Assembly: GCA_022925895.1 (NCBI GenBank)
Contig: JAKSYS010000139.1
Coordinates: 1 to 64,000 of the forward strand
DNA from: Fragilaria crotonensis
Taxonomy: Eukaryota > Bacillariophyta > Fragilariophyceae > Fragilariales > Fragilariaceae
Length of the DNA stretch: 64,000 bases
Direction of reading: 5' to 3'
The notes under the pieces: model-generated
The model's database searches: none
Told to the model about the DNA's origin: nothing
What the model saw: the letters and a program-made list of their open reading frames with translations, nothing else
Translations under genes and position numbers: made by a program
Shown: one piece after another, positions 52,688 through 63,005 of the stretch
How positions within the stretch are numbered: position 1 is the stretch's first letter
Layout: the number at the start of each line of letters is the position of its first letter

Positions 52688-55600
52688 ATGTCGAGAAAGA
52701 GGAGAGCCTCCGAGGAGAAGAATGATGACGATGGTGAATCGGTTGATGCCGTGGATGAAGAAATCCAAGGTGACGACAGCGACGATGAGGAGGATGAGAT
52801 GGACGAGGAAGCCGAAGTCGACAACGGCCATTCCGGAAATCTACCGTTTCTTGACTCTTTTTATGGCCTGGCGTCTAGCTCTCCAGCAGAGCGAGCTCAA
52901 TCCGCTCATGCGATGTTAAACCACTGCCTCCTAGGTCCCAGTGCCAACTCGAACGACGCAGCATACGCTTTTCGCCGACTCATGAATGGTCTCTGCTCTG
53001 GACGGGCAGCTGCACGACAAGGGTATGCGTCAACTCTGACATCCTTCCTCAAGATTGCCCAGCAAACGGGAGCTTTGAAGAAACTCCAGGAAGAAGGTAG
53101 TGATAGTACAGTTCTTGGATTTCTTCGTAATCAGCTCGTTAAGGCGACTGATCCCAGTGAAACAGCCGGGAAGAAAAAGGGGTCTGAAGAACGTGACCAT
53201 CATTTTGGTCGACTCTTCGGAATTTTAAGCGTTATTCGAAGCGGTATTCTGCTCCCTAAGGATAACCAGGATGATCTTGATGACAAAAAAGAAGTATCTC
53301 TTTCATTCGCGAAGGATCTCGTTGCACTCTACAATCACCGCAAGTGGATGAGAGAACCGACTGCGTTTGCAATTATCAATTTACTGGATTCCTACTATGA
53401 TCTCTGCCCCCGACCGGAAGCAGTGGATATTGTGAATGATATCGTTTCCGAAGTCGTGGTACCAGAACTATTGTCGGATGTAGAAGTCTCAGAATATACC
53501 GCTGAGCAAATCGCAATTGCGGTCAACATTCAATCGCAAGCACTGGACCACGGCATGTCGCTTCCAGCTCGACTCTCGACAGTAGTCCTATCGAAGAGTA
53601 CCGTACCTCTTATGGCCAAAGCCTTGAGCGCCACCAGCACTGTGTCGCAACCACGGATGCATGCTGTCTGGGATGTCATCTGGTGCCTGTACCTGTCCGT
53701 TCCCAAGGACCCTGAGGCTCGACCGCTGAAGGGGAAACCAGTTACAAGAATTCTGCGCAAAAAGCTTCCAGGATGCAGTGACAGCGCTCAAGACATAGTT
53801 GAAGCACTTGTCGAGTACGTTGTTTCTGAATCGTTGCTCGGTGTCGACGCTGATTCTGGAGTAAGCGCTGGAACAAATGCGACGCATGAGAGGAGGGCAT
53901 TGGCGATGGCTTTGATTAAGGTTCTCAGCGGAAGCGATAGCATGTCCAACAAGACCGGTCCCTTTCGTCTTATTGTTGATGGCAGCCTTCTTGAGACAGT
54001 CATTTTAACTCCAGTTGTTGTGAGAAAGGTATTTATCGACGTCATTTGCGCTGGAGGTGGCAAACAATCAAGTCACTTTCTTAAGCCGATGGCACAACGT
54101 GTTTTGGACTCAATTGTAGTGGGAGGTGAACTCTCCTCCGATGACATGAGTCGAAGACTGTCGTGTGCAAAGGCTTTTCTGGCCTGCGAACCTAGATTCG
54201 ATGGTCGAACGAAGTCTGGGGCGTGCGTGAACTTGTTGCTCTTGGACGACCAAGTAATCGACGAGGTCACACCAGAACTCGTACAAGTCTGGAAAGCGTA
54301 CGTCGACTTTCTTCAAGATCGAGTCCTCGCTGCGACACAGACCAGTGCCAATGGAGAACATTCAGCATCTTACGAGGCCTTGGGCTACATAGATCTCCTT
54401 TTTGTTGCCGCGAAAAGGTTTACTAGGTTAATGGCAGGTGATGATGGTGGGGTGCTTAAGGTTAACTTAAGCGGGCAAATTCTTGCCTTTTTCTTCGTTG
54501 GCGCTTTCTTTGACTGCTCATCCTTGAAAAAGGGCGGAAATGATATGATTTATAACGCTGCTAAGCTGATCCAGAAGAGCGCATCCTCCGTGTTCACGTA
54601 TGACGTTCGAATCACCATGTCTGCCCGATTCTACTCCCTCCTCGCCGATTCCGCCGTTGTGGCAATTCCATCCAAGAGCTTACCTCTTGAAGCTGCAGGG
54701 AAGCAGAACAAGGACCTTCGTCTCTTTCAACTCCTCGGAGAGTTTACCCAAGGATGGACAAAGCTTGAAGAAAAAGGTTGCAAGAGACTTGGCAAGGCTT
54801 CCAGACAATCTTCCGACCCAGACATGATTCCAGACAAGACAATTTTTGAAATCGTGTCAAAACAACAGAAGGCAGCCGGCGCCGAAGCAAAGGATGCGAA
54901 TGACTTGCGTCGTTTCAGGATCGGCTGCGCTTCATTGAATTCGGCGCTTTACTTACATTTACTTAGTTGTGGGGATCCGGAGTCGGTCGATGGCGAAGAT
55001 GATATGGACCTTGATGAAGATGAGAATAATGAATCTGCTATCAAAGAGTTCATTTCCGACTTGGCCACTGCTCAACACAATCTCATGTGTGATCTTGGTC
55101 TAGTGCAGAAGACTGACGACGACGAGATCGAAAATGCTCTTGGAGAGATTGCAGAAGTTTGTGTAGGTGTTCTTTCTTCATCGTTCGGAGCAAACAGTCA
55201 AACCCGCGGTGCCTCTCCGAAACTTCTGAAGGAAACAGTAAGGGCGGCGTGGACTGGCGCCCTCCTGCTGTGTGGGCACGAGAAGCCGGAGCCCTCACCG
55301 CTTGATAAGGGCCTCCTTGACTTGCTGCTGGGGTCGATAGGAGCGAAGCAAGAAGATGATGATGAAGAAGAGGAAGAACAGGAAGAGAGTGACGAGGACG
55401 AGCAGGACGCCGCCATGGATTCTGAGGAAGAAGAAGACGATGATGCTGTCTTCGCAGAGGCAACTGCTGCTGGTATAGATGTGGAAGGCGACGAGGACGA
55501 TCCAGAAGATGGTGACACGGACAATGACGATGAAGTTGTCCTCGACTCCAGTCAGTTGCAGAACTTCCTGCTTGAGGAAAGTGACGATGACGATGATGTT

Positions 55601-56813
55601 CTTGAACATCACGCTGGAGCAGATAAGGCATTGGCCAAGCTTATCAAGTTGAAGCAGGAGGCAAGAAAGGCCGGCCAACAAGCGCTTGAACGTGTGGAGC
55701 TTTCCAATCAACTTCGCTGTACTCTTCTCATGGAAATTGTTTTGTCAAATCCTGGTCGTCACTTCGACGTGCTCTACACTCCGGAGTTTGTTCAAGGTAT
55801 GATTTTGAAGATCTTGGCTCAAAGGAGGCAGCTAGAGAAATCATTGCTTTCAGGAATTAAGGCAGGAAAGAAAGCGTCGGTCGCAGACAGCGAAAAGCGG
55901 GCGCTAGTCGAGAAACTGACGGTGATCATGAAGACCAAGCTTTTCAAAATGAAGACGTTCCCTCAGATCTCAGCTCCTGAATTCAATAAGCTTCTGACGG
56001 GCATAATGGACGAGACGAGAAAAGCGGAAACTGAGGTTCAGTTTAGCTGCTGCAGCGCCGCGTTGGTGTCCCTTTGCAAAATGACGGCTTCAGATGACAC
56101 GCTGGCTTCACTGACGGCGGGGTACACAGAGTTGGTCAACGAGTGGGCGACAAAGCGAACAACGAGATTGAAGACAATCGTCTTTTCCGATCTCGTTCAG
56201 CAGCAGACGAGGTGCGTATCTGAATGGAATCAGTAGTTTCTTCGTGCTGATTGTCAACTAACCTTCGTCCAACGTTATAGCATGGCGCAAATACTCTTGT
56301 CGTCTTCCCTGTGCTCCGCATCTAAAATGCAAGGTCACCTTTCCTTAAGGCGAAGCCTTTAGGTTGCTTTCTCCTCTGGTGGGGAGAAGCTCAACAGATT
56401 CGACAGGAGATCATTCTGAAATTGAGAAAAAGGGTCTTGATGCCGTGTCTCAGTGTTGTGATGATTTCGTTCAAAGTGTTGTAGAGGCTGTTCAAGACCC
56501 AGAGATGAAGAAGGCGAAGCGAATCCGCGATGTTCTCAAAACTACGGAGAAACTCATTGAGTTTTTGGAGAAGATTTCCATCGATCGTGCTGAAACCATA
56601 GAACGTCTTGACTCCCTCCACGAGGAGCTTGAGAAGCTCAAAACTGCGAGCGAAAGTCAGGGTGTTACGCTTCTCTGTGGATCGATAGGGACGAAGCTGG
56701 ACACGCTTATCAAGGATGCAAAGGCGAGGAAGGCGTCAGTGGCAACATCAGTTGTCGCTATCGACTCGAAGAAGAAAAAGAGCAATAAGAAGAAGAAAGG
56801 CAAAAAGAAGTAA
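52688..56813 (+). CDS. Pol5/MYBBP1A-like nucleolar protein (DNA polymerase phi family)
   Basis: Despite the family name, Pol5/MYBBP1A proteins act in rDNA transcription and ribosome assembly in the nucleolus. From ATG 52688 (MSRKRRASEEKND) exon 1 runs to 56211. A 175 bp intron (56212-56386) with GTGCGT donor and GGGGAG acceptor joins QQQT-R-SSTDSTG in frame, and exon 2 ends at 56813, giving 1316 aa. An acidic N-tail is followed by helical repeats (LDSFYGLASSSPAERAQSA, RRLMNGLCSGRAAARQGYA, RLFGILSVIRSGIL, HRKWMREPTAFAII) typical of the family. A long Asp/Glu-rich stretch lies at about residues 880-970. The Lys-rich C-terminus (KKKKSNKKKKGKKK) suits nucleolar retention. Confidence 0.9.
56212..56386 (+). 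other. Intron of the Pol5-like gene
   Basis: GTGCGT donor, GGTGGGGAG acceptor, 175 bp. A small hairpin (AAGGC-GAA-GCCTT) lies at about 56348-56360. The acceptor was chosen because it alone restores the exon 2 frame. Confidence 0.65.
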
Positions 56814-56898
56814 GGTGGTTGCCTTATCAATTCGCTTATCGATAGCAGTATCTGGTCTATTTGGGACGAAGCTCTTTGTCATAACGTTTAATATTGAA

Positions 56899-57048
56899 CA
56901 TGATTTTGTGCCCTAAACGCTCACCAGATTCCTCGTTCATCGCGTAGACATGATTTTGTGCCCTAAACGCTCACCAGATTCCTCGTTCATCGCGTAGACA
57001 TGATTTTGTGCCCTAAACGCTCACCAGATTCCTCGTTCATCGCGTAGA
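56899..57048. repeat. 50 bp perfect tandem repeat, three copies
   Basis: The unit ACATGATTTTGTGCCC...TCATCGCGTAG starts at 56899, 56949 and 56999, and the copies are identical over the unit. The third copy contains the last ten codons and the stop of the thioredoxin-like gene on the minus strand. Confidence 0.97.
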
Positions 57049-57578
57049 GGCCATGTGTCAAGTGATTTCGCTCCCTCGGATTCCGCAGCAACAAACGCGA
57101 TTTCCTCTGCATTCTTGTCTAGGACAACAATGGCAGGAACGCCCGATCGCCGGCCGAACCCGAACTTGGCAGATTCTGAGCCAGCCCATATGTTAAACTT
57201 TCTTTTGAAATCATCCGCCGCGTCAAACGGAACGCTCATCATGTTCATGTTTGAGGCACGTTTGCTTAAATCGGCAGAGGTTCGATCAGAACTTACGTAG
57301 ACGATCTCAATGGGCGTTCCCTGCTCCGCGGCGTCTTTTTGAAACTTGATCAAGGCCGGTTCGAAGGAGGTGCACATTGGGCACCAAGCCGCTGCAAAAT
57401 AGAGTCCTACTCGTTTGTTTGCAAGCTTGCCTTGGAGCACGTCACCCGAAAGTTCCTCTCCATTGGTGTCGAGTAAGGAGGACAGCGAAGACATTGGTGC
57501 AGCTTGCAACTGCGTCGTTATTCCTCTCCGAGATACGGAAACGAACAAGGCTATTGGGACAAGGAGGGCGTTGACCAT
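57021..57578 (-). CDS. TlpA/nucleoredoxin-like thioredoxin-fold protein
   Basis: 185 aa from ATG 57578 (context CCATGGT). Residues 1-15 are a hydrophobic signal or anchor (VNALLVPIALFVSV). The thioredoxin fold follows, with the active site AAAWCPMC (Cys66, Cys69) and VPAIVVLDKN holding the cis-Pro loop. SADLSKRASNMNMMSVPFD fits the nucleoredoxin/tryparedoxin insert. It should act as a thiol-disulfide reductase or oxidase, perhaps in the secretory system or plastid. The end LRDERGIW lies in the third copy of the 50 bp repeat. The open frame continues upstream to 57770 but crosses GTAC-rich sequence and is not needed. Confidence 0.82.
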   Translation of the reverse strand: MVNALLVPIALFVSVSRRGITTQLQAAPMSSLSSLLDTNGEELSGDVLQGKLANKRVGLYFAAAWCPMCTSFEPALIKFQKDAAEQGTPIEIVYVSSDRTSADLSKRASNMNMMSVPFDAADDFKRKFNIWAGSESAKFGFGRRSGVPAIVVLDKNAEEIAFVAAESEGAKSLDTWPLRDERGIW

Positions 57579-58192
57579 GGAAACAATTAATTGAACAGAA
57601 CATGGTGTCGGCCTACACAACCATATTAGTACTGTACTGACTACTCGAGTACTGCACAATGCATAACCCCGTATGCAGGATGCATACATGCATACTAACT
57701 TGTACCTACCGGTTGGTACCGGTAGAGTATGTCGTAGTATTTCTCTACGGTACTGGTACCACTTTTCCAATACATGGTCTGTTCACTGTCCGACAACACA
57801 GACAGACGTACAAGCTTCATCTGCGAGTATTATACGAACGCACTAGAGAGTGTCAGCGCCCCCCTCAAATGCATTCCTACGAATCCTAATACGTTTGTAT
57901 TCGCTAAAGATACGCGAGGCGAGGTGAGCGGACTCCTTCAGTTCTATCCTTCGTCCTGCGTCATACGCCTGTGTATATTACCGTGTTACCGCCGGCTTCA
58001 ACCAGTCACCATCAGGCACTCATCACTGCTGCTGGGTTCATTTACCGTGGGGTTGTAATCACTTCACTGCCGACTTGTCGTCGAAAGGCATGGCGATGAA
58101 TACTCTTTTGAAGGTACGAGGTATGACGCATAGTGAAGGGTGTTCAACGGAGTGAAACGCTGCGATTTCTCACCCTTGCATCAAAGAGCATC
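57579..58192. other. Intergenic, upstream of two divergent genes
   Basis: GTAC/ACCGGTA words are dense at 57.63-57.77 kb. A possible first exon of the ankyrin gene with a GAG|GTGAGC donor near 57926 was considered but could not be proved. Confidence 0.4.
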
Positions 58193-58993
58193 ATGCAAAT
58201 GGCATGGGATGATGCGGAAGCAATTCTTGCGACCGAAGCCGGAAACAAGATGGCAATGACAAGTTTCAAAGAAGACCTCCCTCTTCATATGGCAGTAGAA
58301 CGAAATGCGCCTGAAAGTACAATCTTGTCCATATTACAAGCGTATCCCGACGCTGCGGCTCAAGTGGGACGCCTGGGTGGTACTCCATTGCACATGGCAG
58401 CCCAGAAGAAACTCTCACCGTCTATAGTAGTAGCATTAATTCGAGCCTGCCCTGAAATGTTGGACCGACAGGATGACAATGGACGACTGGCATGTGACTA
58501 TGCCCATCGCAATGCATTGTGCCGCGAAGCGCTACTCCGTCCGACAGCCTGTTGGATTGAAGATATTGATAAAGAGGAATACTATGGGAAAATACAGAAT
58601 CGGAAAGAGCAATTACAGCAAAAAATCCAGAAGCTGGGAGATGGGCTGGGTAGTTCGAGGAAACGGCGAGAGGTCTTGAATCAGTATATTCAGCAGCTCG
58701 AAGAAAGGTTACAAACACAAAGGAAAGCACTCGCAGAGCTCGTTGGATTGGAGAAGCAATTGTCAGACATGTATATTTCAAGTCAGGAAAGCATCATAGA
58801 AATGCGAGCGCGAATCAAAGTTTTGTCCGACGAGGTCGCTAAAGAACCGGACGATGAGGAGACGATGATGAGGTCCCTTATGAAGCGAACATACATGGAA
58901 GGTGTTCAACGACAATACGAAAAGCTACTAACTCGCACAGAAAAAATGCGAAAGGATCTATACAAGGTTCGTGCTCTTGCTCAGGGACAGTGA
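58193..58993 (+). CDS. Ankyrin-repeat and coiled-coil protein
   Basis: From the first in-frame ATG (58193, MQMAWDDAEAIL) the protein has 266 aa. The frame is open back to 58127 and those codons (SETLRFLTLASKSI) also look coding, so an upstream exon may be missing. Ankyrin-like repeats: KEDLPLHMAVERNAPESTILSIL and GGTPLHMAAQKKLSPSIVVALI, then DDNGRLACDYAHRNAL. A Lys/Glu/Gln-rich coiled coil fills about residues 135-260. This layout is common among diatom ankyrin proteins of unknown role. Confidence 0.75.
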   Translation: MQMAWDDAEAILATEAGNKMAMTSFKEDLPLHMAVERNAPESTILSILQAYPDAAAQVGRLGGTPLHMAAQKKLSPSIVVALIRACPEMLDRQDDNGRLACDYAHRNALCREALLRPTACWIEDIDKEEYYGKIQNRKEQLQQKIQKLGDGLGSSRKRREVLNQYIQQLEERLQTQRKALAELVGLEKQLSDMYISSQESIIEMRARIKVLSDEVAKEPDDEETMMRSLMKRTYMEGVQRQYEKLLTRTEKMRKDLYKVRALAQGQ

Positions 58994-59448
58994 TCTGTGC
59001 CTCGATGATAAACTACAAACCAGTTTTGTTTATATTATCATCTGCAGGTTGTATTATTTTCGGTAGCATGTAGTTCTTCGCTTCCCAGAGTACTGTAGTT
59101 CAGGGTTCCAGTATTCCAGTATTAGTATGCATGGCTGATGCTATGGCTGATGCTATGGCTAATGCTATGGCTGATGCTATGGCTGATGCTATGGCTGATG
59201 CTATGGCTGATGCTATGGCTGATGCTATGGCTGATGCTATGGCTGATGCTATGGCTGATGCTATGGCTGATGCTATGGCTGATGCTATGGCTGCCCCGTT
59301 CGGAATTCGGAGCAGCTACTGTTTACTGTACTGATTATATCATACGGTACCAAGTAGTACAGTACTCGGACTTAAAGTTCATGCTCATCACATATAACAC
59401 TGTGAGCCTTCGCAAGGTTTGCCGCTCGTTCAGTCGTATAGCAGTACC
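58994..59448. other. Upstream region of RINT1-like gene, with minisatellite
   Basis: Contains the 12 bp repeat at 59132-59291 and GTAC words at 59350-59370. No gene is seen. Confidence 0.5.
59132..59291. repeat. 12 bp minisatellite ATGGCTGATGCT
   Basis: About 13 units follow each other nearly perfectly (one GCTAATGCT variant near 59160). One frame reads MADA repeats with an ATG every 12 bp and a second ATG in another frame. It ends 158 bp before the RINT1-like start codon. Confidence 0.97.
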
Positions 59449-61479
59449 ATGACATACCTTCACGAGGAGCTGGAGAAAGCAAAAGCAAAACTTGAACGGA
59501 CGGAGAGAAAGTTGCTGCAGTTCGATGAGAGCAACCACAGTGGCGTGAAACCTGCGTGGCAACGCTTGAGCGAGCTGAAGGAGGAGGTCGAGTCATTGGA
59601 CTTGGCCCGCGATCTAGCCAATTGGAATGAAACTAACAAACAGTCGCCTACACCTGTCCAAGATGCCAGACTGTGCGCTTCTCTCGGTCAGATCTTAGTA
59701 ATGCACACGAAAACGGATTTATTACAACATGTCTTTGAAAACGAATATGAACCTTTACATCGCTTTGTTCGGCCTCAGCTGCTTTTGCTGCTTCGCCAGT
59801 CTCTCCGAAGCATCAAGTATCCATCAAAGGAGTCATCGTCGCTGCTCAAAATGGAAATGAGTACTTTCTCTGAAGATCAAATGAGTATCATGTCCTATAC
59901 CATCTGGTTAATCCGGTTGCAAGTAAATGATGAACGTGTTCGATCTCACGTTTCGGGAATTCCGGCTGTTGCCTGCAGACTGGATTCTGTTGTGGAACTG
60001 AGCCGTCCAATTGTGGAGCGAGTCGTCTTTCATTTTCTCCAAGAATCAGAAGAACGTATTTCATCGACTCGAATCGATAGACTTCCCGAGTGGGTACTCA
60101 ATTATATACGCGAAAACGTGATGGTCGGTGGACCGTGGGAGTTTATTGAGGAAATCGCGTCGGTGTTGAAGATGGAGGCTGTCATGTTCCAATTCCTGAA
60201 CGAGATCTGCCAGCTTGCCAGCTACATTATTGTTCAGCGAAACTTCTTTCGTCACGAAAAGATAGTTGGACCGAGATCAACACCAGTGTTGCTATCTGGA
60301 GCGATTGAGCAGTTGCTCGCGTTCGATTCCTACATTCGCGACCTTGCCATCATCGATGTCTATCCAAAATCTCTGTCGCAAATCTTCATCGCCGAAGATG
60401 AAGAACTTTGGAGCTGGTTTTTGACCAGCGAGCGACGATGGGCGTTGTCGACCCTATTCGATACACCGGTGTCGGCCGAAACGTCTCCTCGACGCATTTC
60501 GCCGCGAGCCGAGCTCTTTTCGGCAATCATTCACTCGATTCGGTTGAAAGCCGCGTTATTTGCCGCGTCCTCCCCGTACATTGCACATGTGGGAATTCCG
60601 CTATGCCAAAGCTTTCTGAATGCTATTCATGAATCGTCAACCGAATTGCGAGGGCTGTTGGGACAGCGCAAACTTGTTAGTACTGAAGATTTGGAAAAGA
60701 TTCTAGAATCGTGGATGGAACTTATCAATGGTACTCATATGGCTGCCATTCAATTGAATCAAGACGAAAACAAGATTGATCACGACTTGTCAAGAGTGGG
60801 GCGCTCCATGGAACGACTGCGTGATGCCCTCGTCGACGAGTGCGCATCAACTCTAGTCGAAACAGTCATTATGGAACGTGCGAAACTAGCATCGTACTTG
60901 ATGCGATGTTCCCATCTGCTGTCGCTTGATGATGCACCGGGCAATTATGGCGAGCTTTCTCCTGATCTGCAGGCTACAGCCACGATTTTCTCGACTGTGT
61001 TGAGAGTTTGCACTGAAATATCATCGCCAGACGACCAAGACGAATTTGCGTCTGTTTCCGCTTTCGCTCCAATGGCCATTCGAAGCAATGTCACGGACCG
61101 CGTAGCAGAAAAGTTTTTGGAAGTTGCCTTGGATGCACATGGCATGACCCCTGAAATAACGTTTGCCGGCGCGGAATGTTTTCACAGCGACGTGCTTGCC
61201 TTATTCGGGGATCCTTCGCATCCACCTTTGGCTATGCGTCTATTTGATGTGACGAAATTCATGACAATACCTCCGAAGCCTTTCCAGGAATTGAGTATGG
61301 CTATTTCTAGTCTTGTCCAACTAGATCCGTTCGTCGAACCGTTGCACATTGGAGCGTTTGAAGAAGACGGAACTGTACTTGATGAGGCGGTGTCTATGTT
61401 GCGAGCCAAAGGCTTCTCATGGATGTACCTAGAGGAAGCGTTGTCAATTGTCAATCGAAGGAGTAGGGCAACTTCTTGA
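59449..61479 (+). CDS. RINT1/Tip20-like vesicle tethering protein
   Basis: RINT1 (yeast Tip20) is a subunit of the NRZ/Dsl1 complex that tethers Golgi-derived COPI vesicles at the ER and binds the SNARE complex of syntaxin 18. From ATG 59449 (ACCATGA, MTYLHEELEKAKAK) the protein has 676 aa. A short N-terminal coiled coil (about 3-55) is followed by an all-helical body. Segments such as FVRPQLLLLLRQSLRSIKYP, SRPIVERVVFHFLQE, PEWVLNYIRENVM, ELWSWFLTSERRWAL and the C-terminal LRAKGFSWMYLEEALSIVNRR match the RINT-1/TIP-1 pattern. The single exon is intact. The frame is open a little further up, to 59419, but without an ATG. Confidence 0.82.
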   Translation: MTYLHEELEKAKAKLERTERKLLQFDESNHSGVKPAWQRLSELKEEVESLDLARDLANWNETNKQSPTPVQDARLCASLGQILVMHTKTDLLQHVFENEYEPLHRFVRPQLLLLLRQSLRSIKYPSKESSSLLKMEMSTFSEDQMSIMSYTIWLIRLQVNDERVRSHVSGIPAVACRLDSVVELSRPIVERVVFHFLQESEERISSTRIDRLPEWVLNYIRENVMVGGPWEFIEEIASVLKMEAVMFQFLNEICQLASYIIVQRNFFRHEKIVGPRSTPVLLSGAIEQLLAFDSYIRDLAIIDVYPKSLSQIFIAEDEELWSWFLTSERRWALSTLFDTPVSAETSPRRISPRAELFSAIIHSIRLKAALFAASSPYIAHVGIPLCQSFLNAIHESSTELRGLLGQRKLVSTEDLEKILESWMELINGTHMAAIQLNQDENKIDHDLSRVGRSMERLRDALVDECASTLVETVIMERAKLASYLMRCSHLLSLDDAPGNYGELSPDLQATATIFSTVLRVCTEISSPDDQDEFASVSAFAPMAIRSNVTDRVAEKFLEVALDAHGMTPEITFAGAECFHSDVLALFGDPSHPPLAMRLFDVTKFMTIPPKPFQELSMAISSLVQLDPFVEPLHIGAFEEDGTVLDEAVSMLRAKGFSWMYLEEALSIVNRRSRATS

Positions 61480-62237
61480 GTGGGATACTGTGTACCGAAC
61501 CTCAAGTACTAAGTTCGCTGAGTGTGGAACCACATACGCAGGCATTCACGGAGCGCCCATGACTTTCTGTTCGCACTGATGCCGATCATAGCAAAGGGTT
61601 AGGTTGCTAGACCTGAACTCTTTCACTGGAATCGTGTCCTCTCTAGGCTCTAGACCAGACGACCAGATTAACGTTTGTGCGTAGTACATATAATTGTAAT
61701 TTACGGAGTAGTCTGGAGTCTGGAGTAGTCTACACCTCTCTATACTTCAATTTTGACGAGACTCAGTACAATTCGCACTCTCAACTCCCGAACAACAAGT
61801 TCGGATCGCTCCGAGTATTGTAGTCTACTGTACTTGTTACACACTTGTAGTCTACGGTCTACTCGTTCGAAATCCGATCCTGTGCTCGTCACGTCTATCG
61901 TATCATACTGCAGAACTTTAGCAGACAGTATGTCGTAGACTGGAGTATGCAGTAAACGAGTACGAATTGTGCTGTACGACTAGTAGTGAGTACTACTACG
62001 GACGATAGCAAATCCGAGAAATCGGCACGGCACACGGCACACGACATGGTGGACTTGTTGGTTGGTACCATCAATCATTCCTGCACAGAGCAGACCAGTC
62101 AACTTGTGTTGTTAACATAATCGATCAACATTCTCCAGAAGAGTTCGCACTGGGCAGCACTCCGGAGTCATCAGTAGCACCGACCTCCGATTCACCAAGA
62201 CAGCGTTACTGAATCTCTATCGATACACTAAAAAGGA
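61480..62237. other. Intergenic, no gene seen
   Basis: The stretch is rich in TAGTCT/GTAGTC and GTAC words. A 61-codon frame at 61753-61938 is not supported by any domain. Confidence 0.5.
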
Positions 62238-63005
62238 ATGTTGAGTATCAGAAACCACACATCATGCTGTCCTCGAAAAGATGGAGTAGATGTGGAAAGA
62301 AATCGGATTCATCAGCAACTGCATCGATCGGCGTTGCTGGCGACGTCCTCTTCGTTGGATTCGGAGGCTCGCGCCTCCGTTGGATATGATTGGTCGTCGC
62401 TTTGTTACATTGGTGGCGCTTCTCTCGTGGCGCTTCATTTCGCAGTATTGCCATTTGTTGCACCAGCGTTTCGCAAGTATTGCTTGCCGTACGTAGCGGC
62501 CAATGACATCCAGCTCAAAATGTTGACCAATTCGCTTCGCCAACACAATGTCAAACGTGTAGTTGATTTGGGCTCAGGAGATGGCGTGGTCTGTATTCAC
62601 GTGGCGAAAGAGTTGGGTATCAAGGCAGCAGGGTATGAATTGAATCCGTGGTTGGTGGTTTTTTCAAGGGCGTGGGCCTGGCACAGTGGTGTTGGAAATC
62701 TATGTTCATTCCATCAGCAAGATCTGTTCAAAGCAGACGTATCAAAAGATGACGGCGTTGTGCTCTTTGTGGTTCCATCCATGATGGATGCTCTTGAAGT
62801 TAAGCTGAAGGACGAAATGAAGGATGATGCAAAGGTGTATGCATTGAGATTTCCCCTGAATACGTGGAAGGAAGAACACTATGAGAGTGGACCACCGACG
62901 GGCGGGTACAATGTTAATCAGTTGTGGGTGTATCCGAGTTGGCAAAGCCAAATGTCAGGTGTGCAATCGCCTGCACCTTCGAAACAGCCTTCCGGCACTG
63001 AATAA
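62238..63005 (+). CDS. FAM173/ATPSCKMT-like protein lysine methyltransferase
   Basis: 255 aa, intact. A single membrane helix (about 54-74) precedes a short Rossmann-type methyltransferase domain. VVDLGSGDG (108-116) binds S-adenosylmethionine, and GYELNPWLVVFSRAW, CSFHQQDLFKADVS and VVPSMMDALEVKL follow. This pattern is that of the FAM173 family, whose animal members methylate lysines of the ATP synthase c-subunit and the adenine nucleotide translocase in mitochondria. The basic N-terminus (about 1-35) fits mitochondrial import. The substrate in this organism is inferred only. Confidence 0.85.
   Translation: MLSIRNHTSCCPRKDGVDVERNRIHQQLHRSALLATSSSLDSEARASVGYDWSSLCYIGGASLVALHFAVLPFVAPAFRKYCLPYVAANDIQLKMLTNSLRQHNVKRVVDLGSGDGVVCIHVAKELGIKAAGYELNPWLVVFSRAWAWHSGVGNLCSFHQQDLFKADVSKDDGVVLFVVPSMMDALEVKLKDEMKDDAKVYALRFPLNTWKEEHYESGPPTGGYNVNQLWVYPSWQSQMSGVQSPAPSKQPSGTE

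Noticed and set aside
55083-55711. Long minus-strand frames inside the Pol5-like gene
   Set aside because: They are shadows of the Asp/Glu-rich coding stretch.
57774-58058. Possible first exon of the ankyrin gene with donor near 57926
   Set aside because: A GAG|GTGAGC donor and a GCATAG acceptor exist, but the upstream frame has no convincing protein and the join could not be proved.
59131-59334. MADA-repeat open frame of 67 codons
   Set aside because: It is a by-product of the 12 bp minisatellite.
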